A stretch of 64,000 bases of DNA from Buchnera aphidicola (Aphis nerii). GTDB taxonomy: Bacteria; Pseudomonadota; Gammaproteobacteria; Enterobacterales; Enterobacteriaceae. The notes beneath the pieces are model-generated. The model was not told where the DNA came from. It was given only the letters and a program-made list of their open reading frames with translations, and did not search any database. Positions 31,910 through 40,805 of the stretch are shown here, in pieces. Position 1 is the first letter of the stretch; every line of letters begins with the position of its first letter. A program made the translations under genes and the position numbers. Where the stretch lies: positions 567,492-631,491 of the forward strand of contig NZ_CP034885.1 of assembly GCF_005083105.1 (NCBI RefSeq). Reading direction: 5' to 3'.

Positions 31910-33571
31910 TCATTTATAAAAAGATCTATAAAAATTTATTAAACCTTGTGTAGAAGAATCAAAACTTTCATATTTCTCTAAATTAGAAATATTTTCATAA
32001 ATATCTTTAGCCAATTTTTTACCCAATTCTACACCCCATTGATCAAAACTAAAAATATTTAATAAATGACCTTGAACAAAAATTTTATGTTCATATAAAG
32101 CGATTAACATACCTAAATTATAAGGTGTTATTTTACGTACTAAAATGGAATTTGTAGGTTGATTTCCTATACATTGCTTGAATAAAAAATTTTCATCTTT
32201 TTTATTTAGAATACATTTTATGTTATTTTCGATCGAAATTGATTTTTTAAAAAAAGATTTTTCTATATTGCCAAAAGCAAGTGATTTAGTTTGTGCAAGA
32301 AAATTAGATATTAATTTTATGTGATGACTTCTTAAATTATTATGAGATAAAATAGGAACAATAAAATCACTTGGAATTAATTTAGTACCTTGATGTATTA
32401 ATTGAAAAAAAGCATGCTGACCATTAGTTCCGGGTTCTCCCCAAATTATAGGTCCAGTTTGATAACATATTTTTTGACCTTTCTTATCTATTGATTTACC
32501 ATTAGATTCCATATTAGACTGTTGGAAATAAGCTGAAAATCGATGCATGTATTGGTCATATGGAAATATAGCCTCTGTTTCAGAACCAAAAAAATTAGTG
32601 TACCAAATACTAATAACAGCTAATATTATTGGTATATTTTTTTCATATTCTGAATTGTAAAAATGATTATCTATAGTATGAGCACCATTTAAAAATTTTT
32701 CAAAATTATTAAATCCAATAGATAATATGATAGATAATCCAGCAGAAGACCATAGTGAAAAACGACCACCTACCCAATTCCAAAATTGAAAAATATTTTT
32801 AATATTAATTCCAAAATTCAATGCATTTTCTATATGGGCTGATAATGCAAAAAAATGTTTATCTAAGCTAGATTTATCTTTTGAATATCTCATAAACCAT
32901 ATTTTCGCACTATTTGCATTGGTTATTGTTTCGTCTGTAGTAAATGTTTTAGAAGCTATTAAAAAAATTGTTGTTTCAGGACTAATTTTTTTTAAAACTT
33001 CAGAAAGATGAGTACCATCTATATTCGAAACAAAATGTATATTTAAGTGATTCTTATATGGACGCAATGCTTCTGTAACCATATATGGACCTAAATCAGA
33101 ACCTCCAATACCAATATTAACAACATCTAAAATCGATTTTCCAGTATAACCTTTCCATTGACCACTAATTACTGAATCTGAAAAATCTTTCATCTTATTC
33201 AATACATGATTAACATCTAACATAATATTTTTATTGTCTACAAATATGGGAAAATTACGTCTATTCCGCAAAGCAATATGTAATACAGATCGATCTTCTG
33301 TTTTATTTATTTTAGCGCCAGAAAACATTAGTTTAATAGCATCTTTAACATTCATTTCTTTTGCTAGATCTAATAAATATTTTAAAGTATTTTCAGTTAT
33401 ACGATTTTTTGAAAAATCAACTAATATTTCATTTTCCAGAAAAATAGAAAATTTTTTAAATCGATTAGGATCTAACAAAAAAAGATCTCTTAAATGTATA
33501 TTTTTTATTTTATTAAAATGATCTTTCAAAATATTCCAAGATTTAGTATTAACAGGATTAATATATTTCAT
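31910..33571 (-). CDS. pgi: glucose-6-phosphate isomerase
   Basis: Pgi interconverts glucose 6-phosphate and fructose 6-phosphate. The 553-residue product (549 in E. coli) has [47 protein letters not shown] and [10 protein letters not shown] with the active-site lysine. It is 120 bases upstream of mtlA in the same direction. Its leader carries a tandem 12-base duplication right up to the ATG, described separately. Confidence 0.97.
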   Translation of the reverse strand: MKYINPVNTKSWNILKDHFNKIKNIHLRDLFLLDPNRFKKFSIFLENEILVDFSKNRITENTLKYLLDLAKEMNVKDAIKLMFSGAKINKTEDRSVLHIALRNRRNFPIFVDNKNIMLDVNHVLNKMKDFSDSVISGQWKGYTGKSILDVVNIGIGGSDLGPYMVTEALRPYKNHLNIHFVSNIDGTHLSEVLKKISPETTIFLIASKTFTTDETITNANSAKIWFMRYSKDKSSLDKHFFALSAHIENALNFGINIKNIFQFWNWVGGRFSLWSSAGLSIILSIGFNNFEKFLNGAHTIDNHFYNSEYEKNIPIILAVISIWYTNFFGSETEAIFPYDQYMHRFSAYFQQSNMESNGKSIDKKGQKICYQTGPIIWGEPGTNGQHAFFQLIHQGTKLIPSDFIVPILSHNNLRSHHIKLISNFLAQTKSLAFGNIEKSFFKKSISIENNIKCILNKKDENFLFKQCIGNQPTNSILVRKITPYNLGMLIALYEHKIFVQGHLLNIFSFDQWGVELGKKLAKDIYENISNLEKYESFDSSTQGLINFYRSFYK

Positions 33572-33595
33572 TCAAATAATTTCTCAAATAATTTC
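33572..33595. repeat. tandem 12-bp duplication immediately before the pgi start codon
   Basis: TCAAATAATTTC occurs twice without spacing and abuts the pgi ATG (33569-33571 on the minus strand). Each copy offers the same weak GAG on the coding strand that might help ribosome binding. It looks like a recent slipped duplication in the translation start region. Confidence 0.7.
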
Positions 33596-33746
33596 TCAAT
33601 ATTAAATTATTATACTACAATGTTTTATGTATCAAATATCTATAAATAATAAAAAATTATTAAGATTCTCGTAAAAATTTTTTAATTTTTTAAAAATAAA
33701 AAATAATATACAATAAATTATAATTCTAATATTAAATAAAAATTTT

Positions 33747-34283
33747 ATGGAACTTAATCAAAATCTAATTTGGATTGATTTAGAAATGACTGGACTAAAT
33801 CCTAAAATTCATCGAATTATAGAAATAGCTACTTTAATTACAGATGAAAAATTAAATATACTTGCAAAAGGTCCAGTTTTTGCAATTCATCAAAGAGAAA
33901 AACACATACTACTAATGAATGAATGGAATAAAAAAACTCATACAAAAACTGGATTAATTGAAAGAGTGAAAAAAAGTACTTATAATGAATCACTAGCTGA
34001 ATCTGAAACTATATTTTTTTTAAAAAAATGGGTTGATATAAAATCATCTCCTATGTGCGGAAATAGTGTTTATCAAGATCGCAGATTTTTAAATGAATAT
34101 ATGCCTAATTTAGAAAATTATTTTCATTATCGGTGTATTGATGTAAGCACGATCAAAGAATTAGTATATCGTTGGTATCCTAAAATAAAAAAATTTAAAA
34201 CAAAAAAACACACTGCATTAAACGATATACAAGAATCAATAATGGAGTTGCATTTTTATAAAGAAACTTTTTTTAGTATTTAA
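33747..34283 (+). CDS. orn: oligoribonuclease
   Basis: Orn degrades the shortest RNA fragments to mononucleotides. The 178-residue product (181 in E. coli) is a DEDDh exonuclease with [34 protein letters not shown] and the histidine motif [10 protein letters not shown]. It is followed by tRNA-Gly and amiB in the E. coli order, with yjeE and yjeF lost from between. Confidence 0.97.
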   Translation: MELNQNLIWIDLEMTGLNPKIHRIIEIATLITDEKLNILAKGPVFAIHQREKHILLMNEWNKKTHTKTGLIERVKKSTYNESLAESETIFFLKKWVDIKSSPMCGNSVYQDRRFLNEYMPNLENYFHYRCIDVSTIKELVYRWYPKIKKFKTKKHTALNDIQESIMELHFYKETFFSI

Positions 34284-34334
34284 TTCAAAATAAAAAAATA
34301 TTATTGATGTAAATATATTTTTTTTAAGTAAAGC

Positions 34335-34363
34335 TTGATTAATAAATTTTATGTATATAAAAT
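34335..34363 (+). promoter_or_regulatory. possible promoter of tRNA-Gly
   Basis: TTGATT at 34335-34340 and TAAAAT at 34358-34363 are 17 bases apart, and the tRNA begins 32 bases after the second word. Other TATA words overlap the -10 area, so the exact element is uncertain. Confidence 0.35.
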
Positions 34364-34395
34364 ATATAATATATTTAAAAATATATATAAATTTT

Positions 34396-34471
34396 GCGGG
34401 AATAGCTCAATTGGTAGAGCACAACCTTGCCAAGGTTGGGGTCGCGAGTTCGAATCTCGTTTCCCGCTCCA
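34396..34471 (+). tRNA. tRNA-Gly (GCC)
   Basis: A full cloverleaf with acceptor GCGGGAA/TTCCCGC, anticodon GCC in CTTGCCAA and T-loop TTCGAATC. The discriminator is T and CCA is encoded at 34469-34471, unlike most other tRNA genes in this window. Its place after orn matches the E. coli glycine tRNA cluster, reduced here to one copy. Confidence 0.96.
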
Positions 34472-34521
34472 AAATTAAGATATTAAAACTATTATAACGA
34501 TATAAAAATCAAGGAAAATTT

Positions 34522-35426
34522 ATGATCTTTGATTGTTCTTACAAATGGATAATATTAGCTTTTTTATTTATAAATTTTCAAGATAAATCTCAAAAAAATA
34601 TTGATAACAAAATTATTAATACAGCAATATTTACAGAAAAAATAAAAAATTATCATACAAAAAATAATTTTTTTTTAATAAATTTAAAAATCATTTAATT
34701 AAAAAAACAAAAAAATTTACTATTTTAATAGACCCAGGACATGGTGGACAAGATCCTGGATCAATCGGACATAAAGGACTAAAAGAAAAAGAAATAAATT
34801 TAAAAATTGCTATTCAATTAAAGAAATTATTAGATAGTAATAAACTTTTTAATGCAATTTTAACACGTAATAATGACTCGTATTTATCTTTAAAAAAAAG
34901 AAGAAATTTTTTAAAATATCAACACGTAAGTTTATTATTATCAATTCATGTAGATTCTTCAAGTAAACAATATGTATCAGGAATATCAATATGGATTGTT
35001 TCAAACAGTAGAATGCATCGTGAAATTAACAATTTTATAAAAAATAATAAAGAAAAAATTCATTTTTCTAAAAATATTGAAAACATATTTAAAAATAGTA
35101 AAAATGATATATATTTCAAAAAAACTATTCTCGATTTACAATTTAATAATTTTCAAACTATGGAAATAAACTTATCAAATTATATGTTTGAAGAATTTAA
35201 AAAAGTTTTAAAAGTTCATAAAATACGATTAAATTATGCTAGTTTGGGAATATTGAGTTCTATAAATACACCTTCTATGCTAATAGAAACTGGATTTATC
35301 ACTAATTTTGAAGAAGAAAAAAAATTAAGAACAGTTTCCTATCAAAAAAAAGTTGCTAATGCTATTTATGTTTCATTAAAAAATTATTTTCAAAATAAAT
35401 CTAATCTTTTGACAAATATTGAGTAA
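34522..35426 (+). pseudogene. amiB: N-acetylmuramoyl-L-alanine amidase AmiB, split by a frameshift in a T9 run
   Basis: AmiB cleaves peptidoglycan cross-bridges at division. Frame one starts at ATG 34522 behind AAGGA, encodes a signal-peptide-like start (MIFDCSYKWIILAFLF) and stops at 34696. The amidase domain lies in another frame, open from 34668 to 35426. It has every zinc and catalytic residue: DPGHGG, the Glu in KEKEIN, LLLSIHVD and IETGFITN. The frames overlap at T9 (34668-34676); one extra T would join them. The AMIN domain of E. coli AmiB is absent. It may be a new pseudogene or a gene rescued by slippage, since the domain is otherwise unbroken. Confidence 0.85.
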
Positions 35427-35445
35427 GAATAATTAAATTTATTTT

Positions 35446-35475
35446 TAAGCATCAAAATACCTTTTAAGATGCTTA
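35446..35475. terminator. hairpin between convergent amiB and rpmE
   Basis: TAAGCATC at 35446-35453 pairs with GATGCTTA at 35468-35475, and AAAA/TTTT inside the loop can extend the stem. A T-run precedes the left arm, which suits termination of the leftward rpmE transcript; the rightward side has no clear U-tract. Confidence 0.6.
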
Positions 35476-35528
35476 GAACTTAAAATAATTATTTTAAATT
35501 ATAGATAAAAATCATAGCTTTATATCGT

Positions 35529-35738
35529 TTATTTTTTAGTCATTTTAAAACGTTTTTTAAATCTTTCAACACGTCCTCCAGTATCAATAATTCTTTGTTT
35601 TCCAGTATAAAATGGGTGACATTTTGCACATATATCTAGATTTAGATCATGATTAAGAGTTGAGAAAATTTCAATTTTATTACCACAAGAACAAATAGCT
35701 GTTATCTGATAATAATGAGGATGTATTTTTTTTTTCAT
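35529..35738 (-). CDS. rpmE: 50S ribosomal protein L31
   Basis: L31 bridges the subunits at the central protuberance. The 69-residue product (70 in E. coli) has the four zinc ligands Cys16, Cys18, Cys37 and Cys40 (CSC and CAKC) and the family block [20 protein letters not shown]. It is therefore the zinc-binding type. In E. coli priA lies between ftsN and rpmE; here priA is missing. Confidence 0.97.
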   Translation of the reverse strand: MKKKIHPHYYQITAICSCGNKIEIFSTLNHDLNLDICAKCHPFYTGKQRIIDTGGRVERFKKRFKMTKK

Positions 35739-35825
35739 AGAAAATTTTCCTAAATTATTAAAAATATTTATTCTATATATATAATTATTAGTATAATAAC
35801 AATTAATTTTTTAAAAAATAAAAAT

Positions 35826-36071
35826 ATGTATAAGCATAAAAATAAAATAAATTCGATGTATTTTAAAAAAAAAAAAATCAAATTTAATAAATATAATTTA
35901 TTCACTATCTTAGCACTAATAATAATTTTTTTTATTTTATTTAATATATTTTCAAAGAAAACAAATAATACACAAAAAAAGATATTTGTTCAAAATAAAG
36001 AAGATGAAAATACATTACCTGCTAAACCAAAAGAAAGATGGAAATATATTAAAAAATTAGAAAACTTATAA
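35826..36071 (+). CDS. ftsN: minimal cell-division protein FtsN (N-terminal part only)
   Basis: FtsN triggers septal peptidoglycan synthesis. E. coli FtsN has 319 residues; this one has 81. It keeps a basic cytoplasmic tail, one membrane helix (residues about 25-42) and a short periplasmic piece ending PAKPKERWKYIKKLENL. That piece matches the E. coli essential E segment, with Trp72, Tyr74 and Leu78 at the places of the critical Trp83, Tyr85 and Leu89. The coiled linker and SPOR domain are gone. An A13 run (35865-35877) codes for lysines near the start without breaking the frame. It lies upstream of hslV as in E. coli, which supports the call. Confidence 0.88.
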   Translation: MYKHKNKINSMYFKKKKIKFNKYNLFTILALIIIFFILFNIFSKKTNNTQKKIFVQNKEDENTLPAKPKERWKYIKKLENL

Positions 36072-36265
36072 AAATGAATATTTTTGATAAAATATATTAT
36101 CAATTAATTTTAACCAAATAACATAAAATTAATAAATTTTTAATATTAAAATTACTTTAAATAAACTTAAATTAATTATTCAGTTATTAGAATAATGATT
36201 TTAATTTTTATGTAAAAATTTTATATATTTCTAAATAAAAACGTTATCTTTAAGAGGTTTTTCTT

Positions 36266-36796
36266 GTGACCACAATACTAAGTGTAAGATTAAAAAACAA
36301 AGTAGTCATCGGAGGTGATGGACAAGCAACTTTAGGCAATACTATCATGAAAAGTAATGTCAAAAAAATTAGAACTCTTTACCATGAAAAGGTAATTGCA
36401 GGTTTCGCGGGCGGTACTGCTGATGCTTTTACTTTATTTGATATGTTTGAAAAAAAATTATCTATATATCAAGGTCAATTACAGCGATCAGCCATAGAAT
36501 TAGCAAAAGATTGGAGATCTGATAAAATGCTTCGAAAATTAGAGGCTTTATTGGCAGTAGCGGATAAAGAAACTTCTTTAATTATTACTGGAAATGGAGA
36601 TGTAATACAACCTGAAGATGATTTGATTGCAATTGGATCAGGAGGATCTTATGCACAATCAGCTGCTCGTGCACTAATAGAAAACACTAGTCTTAGTGCT
36701 AAAAAAATTGTAGAAAAATCATTAAATATTGCTGCAAATATTTGTATATATACAAATCATATTTTTACTATAAAAGAACTACTTTCAGAAAAATAA
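36266..36796 (+). CDS. hslV: ATP-dependent protease subunit HslV
   Basis: HslV is the proteolytic core of the HslUV protease. The 176-residue product equals the E. coli length. The start is GTG at 36266, also GTG in E. coli, behind AGAGG; after removal of the first residue Thr becomes the nucleophile (TTILSVR). The blocks [10 protein letters not shown] and FAGGTADAF are intact. hslU follows after 11 bases. Confidence 0.97.
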   Translation: MTTILSVRLKNKVVIGGDGQATLGNTIMKSNVKKIRTLYHEKVIAGFAGGTADAFTLFDMFEKKLSIYQGQLQRSAIELAKDWRSDKMLRKLEALLAVADKETSLIITGNGDVIQPEDDLIAIGSGGSYAQSAARALIENTSLSAKKIVEKSLNIAANICIYTNHIFTIKELLSEK

Positions 36797-36807
36797 GGCT
36801 TATTTAT

Positions 36808-38139
36808 ATGTCCGAAATGACTCCTCCTCAAATTGTTGCTGAACTTGATAAGTTCATTGTTGGTCAAAAAAAAGCAAAAAAAGCAGTATCTATTGCATTG
36901 AGAAATCGTTGGAGAAGAATGCAACTAAATAACGAATTAAGACAAGAAATTACACCTAAAAATATTTTAATGATTGGTCCTACTGGGGTGGGTAAAACAG
37001 AAATTGCTAGACGACTAGCTAAACTAGCTGATTCTCCATTTATTAAAGTAGAAGCAACTAAATTTACTGAAGTAGGATACGTAGGAAAAGAAGTAGATTC
37101 AATTATTAGAGATTTAACAGATGCTGCTATAAAAATGATTCGCATTAAAAAAATTGAGAAAAATAAAGCTCGAGTAGAAGAAATTGTTGAGGAAAGAATA
37201 TTAGATGTTTTAGTACCTAGACCTAAAAATAATTGGACAGAAAATGAAAAAAATGAAAGTCTTTCAAATACTTTACAAATATTTCGTAAAAAGTTAAGAG
37301 AAGGTGTTCTTGATGATAAAGAAATTGAAATTAACTTATTAGCTAGTACTATGGGAGTTGAAATTATGGCACCTCCTGGTATGGAAGAACTAACAAGTCA
37401 ATTACAATCTTTATTTCAAAATTTAGGTGGTCATAAAAGAAATACAAGAAGACTTAAAATTAAAGATGCAATTATATTACTAAAAGAGGAAGAAGCAGCA
37501 AAATTAGTTAATCCAGAAGACATAAAAAAAGAAGCTATAACCGCAGTTGAACAAAATGGGATAGTTTTTATTGATGAAATTGATAAAATATGTAGAAGAA
37601 GTGATGCATCTGGTCCAGATATCTCTAGAGAGGGTGTACAAAGAGATTTACTTCCATTAATTGAAGGATGTACTGTATCTACTAAGTATGGTATGGTAAA
37701 AACAGATCACATTTTATTTATTACATCTGGTGCTTTTCAAACATCTACTCCATCAGATTTGATTCCCGAATTACAGGGAAGACTTCCAATTAAAGTCGAA
37801 CTACAAGCATTAACAATAAATGATTTTGAAAAAATACTTACTGAACCTACTGCATCAATTACTACTCAATACAAAGCGCTTATGAAAACAGAAGGAGTAG
37901 ATATAAACTTTACGGAAGAAGGTATTAGAAATATTGCAGAAGCAGCATGGAAGGTAAACGAATCTATGGAAAATATAGGTGCTCGAAGGTTACATACAAT
38001 ATTAGAAAAATTAATGGAAGATATTTCATTTAATGCTAGTAGTAATATTGGAAATAAAATTGAAATAAATGCAGATTATGTTGGAAAACATTTAGATCAA
38101 TTAATATCTAACGAAGATCTTAGTCGTTTTATTTTATAA
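36808..38139 (+). CDS. hslU: ATPase subunit HslU of the HslUV protease
   Basis: HslU unfolds substrates and feeds them to HslV. I start it at ATG 36808 (MSEMTPP), behind TAAGG, which gives 443 residues, exactly the E. coli length; the frame is open upstream into hslV but that stretch is not homologous. Walker A is GPTGVGKTE, Walker B is FIDEIDKI, and the C-terminal tail RFIL that activates HslV is present. The poorly conserved I domain lies in the middle. Confidence 0.97.
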   Translation: MSEMTPPQIVAELDKFIVGQKKAKKAVSIALRNRWRRMQLNNELRQEITPKNILMIGPTGVGKTEIARRLAKLADSPFIKVEATKFTEVGYVGKEVDSIIRDLTDAAIKMIRIKKIEKNKARVEEIVEERILDVLVPRPKNNWTENEKNESLSNTLQIFRKKLREGVLDDKEIEINLLASTMGVEIMAPPGMEELTSQLQSLFQNLGGHKRNTRRLKIKDAIILLKEEEAAKLVNPEDIKKEAITAVEQNGIVFIDEIDKICRRSDASGPDISREGVQRDLLPLIEGCTVSTKYGMVKTDHILFITSGAFQTSTPSDLIPELQGRLPIKVELQALTINDFEKILTEPTASITTQYKALMKTEGVDINFTEEGIRNIAEAAWKVNESMENIGARRLHTILEKLMEDISFNASSNIGNKIEINADYVGKHLDQLISNEDLSRFIL

Positions 38140-38212
38140 ATTAATCAGAAAAAATATTTATCCATTAAAAAATTATTTAAAATGGATGAATATTTTATTT
38201 TATCAATTACTA

Positions 38213-38240
38213 TTGAAAAAAAAAAATCAGGACACATATA
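38213..38240 (+). promoter_or_regulatory. sigma-32-type heat-shock promoter of ibpA with an A11 spacer run
   Basis: TTGAAA at 38213-38218 fits the sigma-32 -35 element (CTTGAAA). ACACATATA at 38232-38240 fits seven of the nine positions of CCCCATNTA, and the 13-base spacer is the usual length. Eleven consecutive A (38216-38226) cover the end of the -35 and most of the spacer, so gain or loss of one A would change spacing. A single-base change in the homopolymer of this promoter is reported to alter heat tolerance in pea-aphid Buchnera. Confidence 0.75.
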
Positions 38241-38271
38241 AAAATTAATCAAATTTTTAATTTTAAAAATA

Positions 38272-38298
38272 TCCTTTCAGTATAAATAAATTAAAGGA
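38272..38298 (+). promoter_or_regulatory. leader hairpin that could hide the ibpA ribosome-binding site
   Basis: TCCTTT at 38272-38277 is the exact complement of AAAGGA at 38293-38298, part of the near-perfect AAAGGAGG Shine-Dalgarno. The loop is 15 AT-rich bases. E. coli ibpA is controlled by a ROSE RNA thermometer, so a weak temperature-sensitive stem is plausible here. It is not a ROSE consensus; the thermometer role is inference. Confidence 0.45.
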
Positions 38299-38305
38299 GG
38301 TTTTT

Positions 38306-38782
38306 ATGTCTTATCGTTCATTTTCTTTTTTACCAAACATTCATCATAATAGTGTTTTTTCAAATAGATTTAATCAAATCGACAAAATGTTTAGTACTTT
38401 AACAGGAGAAAAACCATTATCAGATACACCATTATATAATCTTATTCAAATTAATGAAAAAAAATATAAATTAACACTAAATGTTTCCGGTTATGAAGAA
38501 AAAGAACTAGATATATCTATACATAATAATCAACTTATAATTCAAGGAAAAAAAGAAAAACACAATCAAGAAAATGAAAAAAAATATAAATATTTACATA
38601 AAGATATAATATTTAATAATTTTTCTTTAAGTTTTAACTTTGATCACAAGATACAGGTAAATAAAGCAAATTTATTTTTAGGTTTATTAGAACTAAATTT
38701 TGAATGTAAAATTCCAGATGAAGAAAAACCTAAAAAAATATATATTAATATTCCTAATAATACAAAAATTGAAAGCAAATAA
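38306..38782 (+). CDS. ibpA: small heat-shock protein IbpA
   Basis: IbpA binds unfolding proteins and holds them for refolding by DnaK and ClpB. The 158-residue product (137 in E. coli) has the N-terminal MSYRSFSFLP, an alpha-crystallin domain (about residues 45-135) with YKLTLNVSGYEEKELDISIHNNQLIIQG-type sequence, and a C-terminal tail. The usual crystallin GVLE-type motif is changed to LGLLELNF. Its ribosome-binding site AAAGGAGG is the strongest in the window and a heat-shock promoter lies upstream, so high expression is expected. Confidence 0.94.
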   Translation: MSYRSFSFLPNIHHNSVFSNRFNQIDKMFSTLTGEKPLSDTPLYNLIQINEKKYKLTLNVSGYEEKELDISIHNNQLIIQGKKEKHNQENEKKYKYLHKDIIFNNFSLSFNFDHKIQVNKANLFLGLLELNFECKIPDEEKPKKIYINIPNNTKIESK

Positions 38783-38812
38783 AATATAAGTAATGTTTAA
38801 AAACAAAAATTA

Positions 38813-38858
38813 TTAATAATCATTGTACTTAAATTTAAATAAGTGCAATGATTATTAA
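38813..38858 (+). terminator. long hairpin terminator after ibpA
   Basis: A 19-base left arm (38813-38831) pairs with 38840-38858 around an eight-base loop, with one G-U pair and no mismatches. A short T-rich stretch follows. It lies 30 bases after the ibpA stop and ahead of fpr, so it probably ends or attenuates the heat-shock transcript. Confidence 0.7.
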
Positions 38859-38889
38859 AAATATTTTTCAAAACATATAGGAATATTTA

Positions 38890-39642
38890 ATGAACCCATG
38901 GATTAATGCTGAAGTTTTAAAAATAAAAAAATGGACTGAAAATTTATTTAGTATTTTTTTAAAAGCTCCCATATCAAAATTCGAAGCTGGACAATACACG
39001 AAATTAGCTTTATATGAAGATATAAAAAAAAGAAAAATTCAAAGAGCATACTCATTTGTAAATGCTCCAAGTAACAAAAATTTAGAAATTTATATTGTTC
39101 GTATTCAAAATGGTAAATTAACTAATATCTTATATAATTTAAAAGAAAAAGATAATATATTTATTAAAAAACATGCATTTGGATTTTTTACTCTTAAAGA
39201 AATACCTAATTATGAAATATTATGGATGTTTGCTACTGGTACTGCCATTGGTCCTTACTGTTCTATTTTACAAGAAGGTAAAGATATTGAAAGATTTAAA
39301 AACATTATATTAATACATGCTGTACGATATAAAAATGAATTAGTTTATCTTCCATTAATGGAAAAACTATGCAAAAAATATAACGGAAAACTAAAAATTC
39401 AGACCATATTAAGTAGAGAAAAAGATAAAAATTCTTTATCTGGAAGAATTCCTTTTTTATTGGAAAATAAAATAATAGAACAAAAAATCGGATTGGATAT
39501 GAATTATAAAAATTCACATGTTATGTTATGTGGCAATCCATCGATGGTAAAAGAAACATATTCTTTATTAAATAAAAATAGAAATATGACTAAACATTTA
39601 AGAAAAAAAAGTGGGAATATTACAATGGAAAATTATTGGTAG
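38890..39642 (+). CDS. fpr: ferredoxin/flavodoxin-NADP reductase
   Basis: Fpr moves electrons from NADPH to flavodoxin or ferredoxin. The 250-residue product (248 in E. coli) has the FAD-binding RAYSFVNAP near residue 51, the NADP-binding [13 protein letters not shown] and [11 protein letters not shown], and the C-terminal aromatic end ENYW. It could feed the ferredoxin encoded at 61.4 kb or radical-SAM enzymes such as HemW; this is inference. Confidence 0.96.
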   Translation: MNPWINAEVLKIKKWTENLFSIFLKAPISKFEAGQYTKLALYEDIKKRKIQRAYSFVNAPSNKNLEIYIVRIQNGKLTNILYNLKEKDNIFIKKHAFGFFTLKEIPNYEILWMFATGTAIGPYCSILQEGKDIERFKNIILIHAVRYKNELVYLPLMEKLCKKYNGKLKIQTILSREKDKNSLSGRIPFLLENKIIEQKIGLDMNYKNSHVMLCGNPSMVKETYSLLNKNRNMTKHLRKKSGNITMENYW

Positions 39643-40219
39643 ATTTTTAATCTTAAAAACCAATATAATTAACATAATTTATATATATTATAAATTTTAA
39701 ACATAAAAATTAAAATAATATATTATTTTGTTTCTAAAAATAACACTTGTTTTTGTATATTTTATTTATATATTACATGTTATTTATCAAAAATTTTTTA
39801 ATTAATAAACTTCATTTCTTAGATCAATTCTTTTAAAAGCATATAAAATACTTCTTAAAATATAAACAGTTATTTTATTCAATAATGAATAAAAAAATAT
39901 TAGTTAATATATTTTAATTTTTTAGGATTATAACTAATTTAATAAATTCGTTCCTTTTTAGATGATAGCAAATATTTGATGTGTTATTCTAAATTAATTA
40001 TTAAAAGTAATTTTTAATTGAATTAATTACTGGAGAACATCAATTTATTTCAAATAAAATAAATATTATTAATAATATAGATTTTTAATTAAATTTTTAA
40101 TATAAAAATTATGTTTCAAACTTTTATTTATAACTTTTTGTTAGAACTCATATACAAGTGGAATTTTATATTTTAATTTTATTACAATTAAAATAAAAAT
40201 TATTTATAAAAATAAAAAA
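39643..40219. other. 577-bp AT-rich spacer between fpr and coaD, no gene seen
   Basis: I find no open frame, tRNA or remnant that I can name. The sequence is uniformly AT-rich. It probably contains the coaD promoter and may hold a fully eroded gene. No terminator-like hairpin with a strong stem is visible. Confidence 0.55.
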
Positions 40220-40717
40220 ATGAAAAAAACAGCAATATATCCAGGTACATTTGATCCAATTACATATGGTCATTTAGACATTATAACTCGTGCAATAAAA
40301 ATTTTTGATAATATAATTATCGCTGTTTCTTCTAATAATTTAAATAAAAAAACCATTTTTAGTTTAAAAGAACGTATCAAATTAACCAAATTAGCTACAT
40401 TACATCTTAATAATATAAAAAAAATAATTGGTTTTAATGATTTATTAGCTAATTTAGCAAAAAAAGAAAATACTAATATTTTAATTAGGGGGGTACGTAC
40501 AATATTTGATTTTGATTATGAAATTAAACTCGCTGCTATTAATAAACAAATATACCCTGAACTAGATAGTGTATTTTTGCTTTCATCTAAAGAAGTTTCA
40601 TTTATATCATCATCTTTTGTGAAAGAAATCGCAAAATATAAAGGAAATGTAAGACCATATCTTCCCGAGAAGATATACTTTGCTTTATTAAAAAAAATTA
40701 AAACGCTTGCAAATTAA
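40220..40717 (+). CDS. coaD: phosphopantetheine adenylyltransferase
   Basis: CoaD adds AMP to phosphopantetheine, the fourth step of coenzyme A synthesis. The 165-residue product (159 in E. coli) has the nucleotidyl-transferase motif YPGTFDPITYGHLDII at the start and RGVRTIFDFDYE. The second signature ISSSFVKEIA lies near residue 130. A perfect 15-base-pair bidirectional terminator follows. Confidence 0.96.
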   Translation: MKKTAIYPGTFDPITYGHLDIITRAIKIFDNIIIAVSSNNLNKKTIFSLKERIKLTKLATLHLNNIKKIIGFNDLLANLAKKENTNILIRGVRTIFDFDYEIKLAAINKQIYPELDSVFLLSSKEVSFISSSFVKEIAKYKGNVRPYLPEKIYFALLKKIKTLAN

Positions 40718-40746
40718 CAATATTTATTAGTGTAACTTTAAAAAAT

Positions 40747-40784
40747 AAAAAATAATAGGGCCAGAATGTGCCCTATTATTTTTT
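40747..40784. terminator. bidirectional terminator between coaD and the orphan gene
   Basis: A perfect 15-base-pair stem (40747-40761 with 40770-40784) encloses an eight-base loop. The GGGC/GCCC core is flanked by A-runs on the left and T-runs on the right, so it has a U-tract in both directions. It separates two convergent genes. Confidence 0.9.
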
Positions 40785-40805
40785 GAAAAAATGTATCTTA
40801 AAGAA

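Noticed and set aside
36072-36265. sigma-32 promoter ahead of hslV
   Set aside because: hslVU is a heat-shock operon in E. coli, but I found no pair of -35 and -10 words with the right spacing here comparable to the one before ibpA.
36742-36807. 22-codon N-terminal extension of hslU
   Set aside because: It overlaps the end of hslV in another frame. The ATG at 36808 has a ribosome-binding site and gives exactly the E. coli length.
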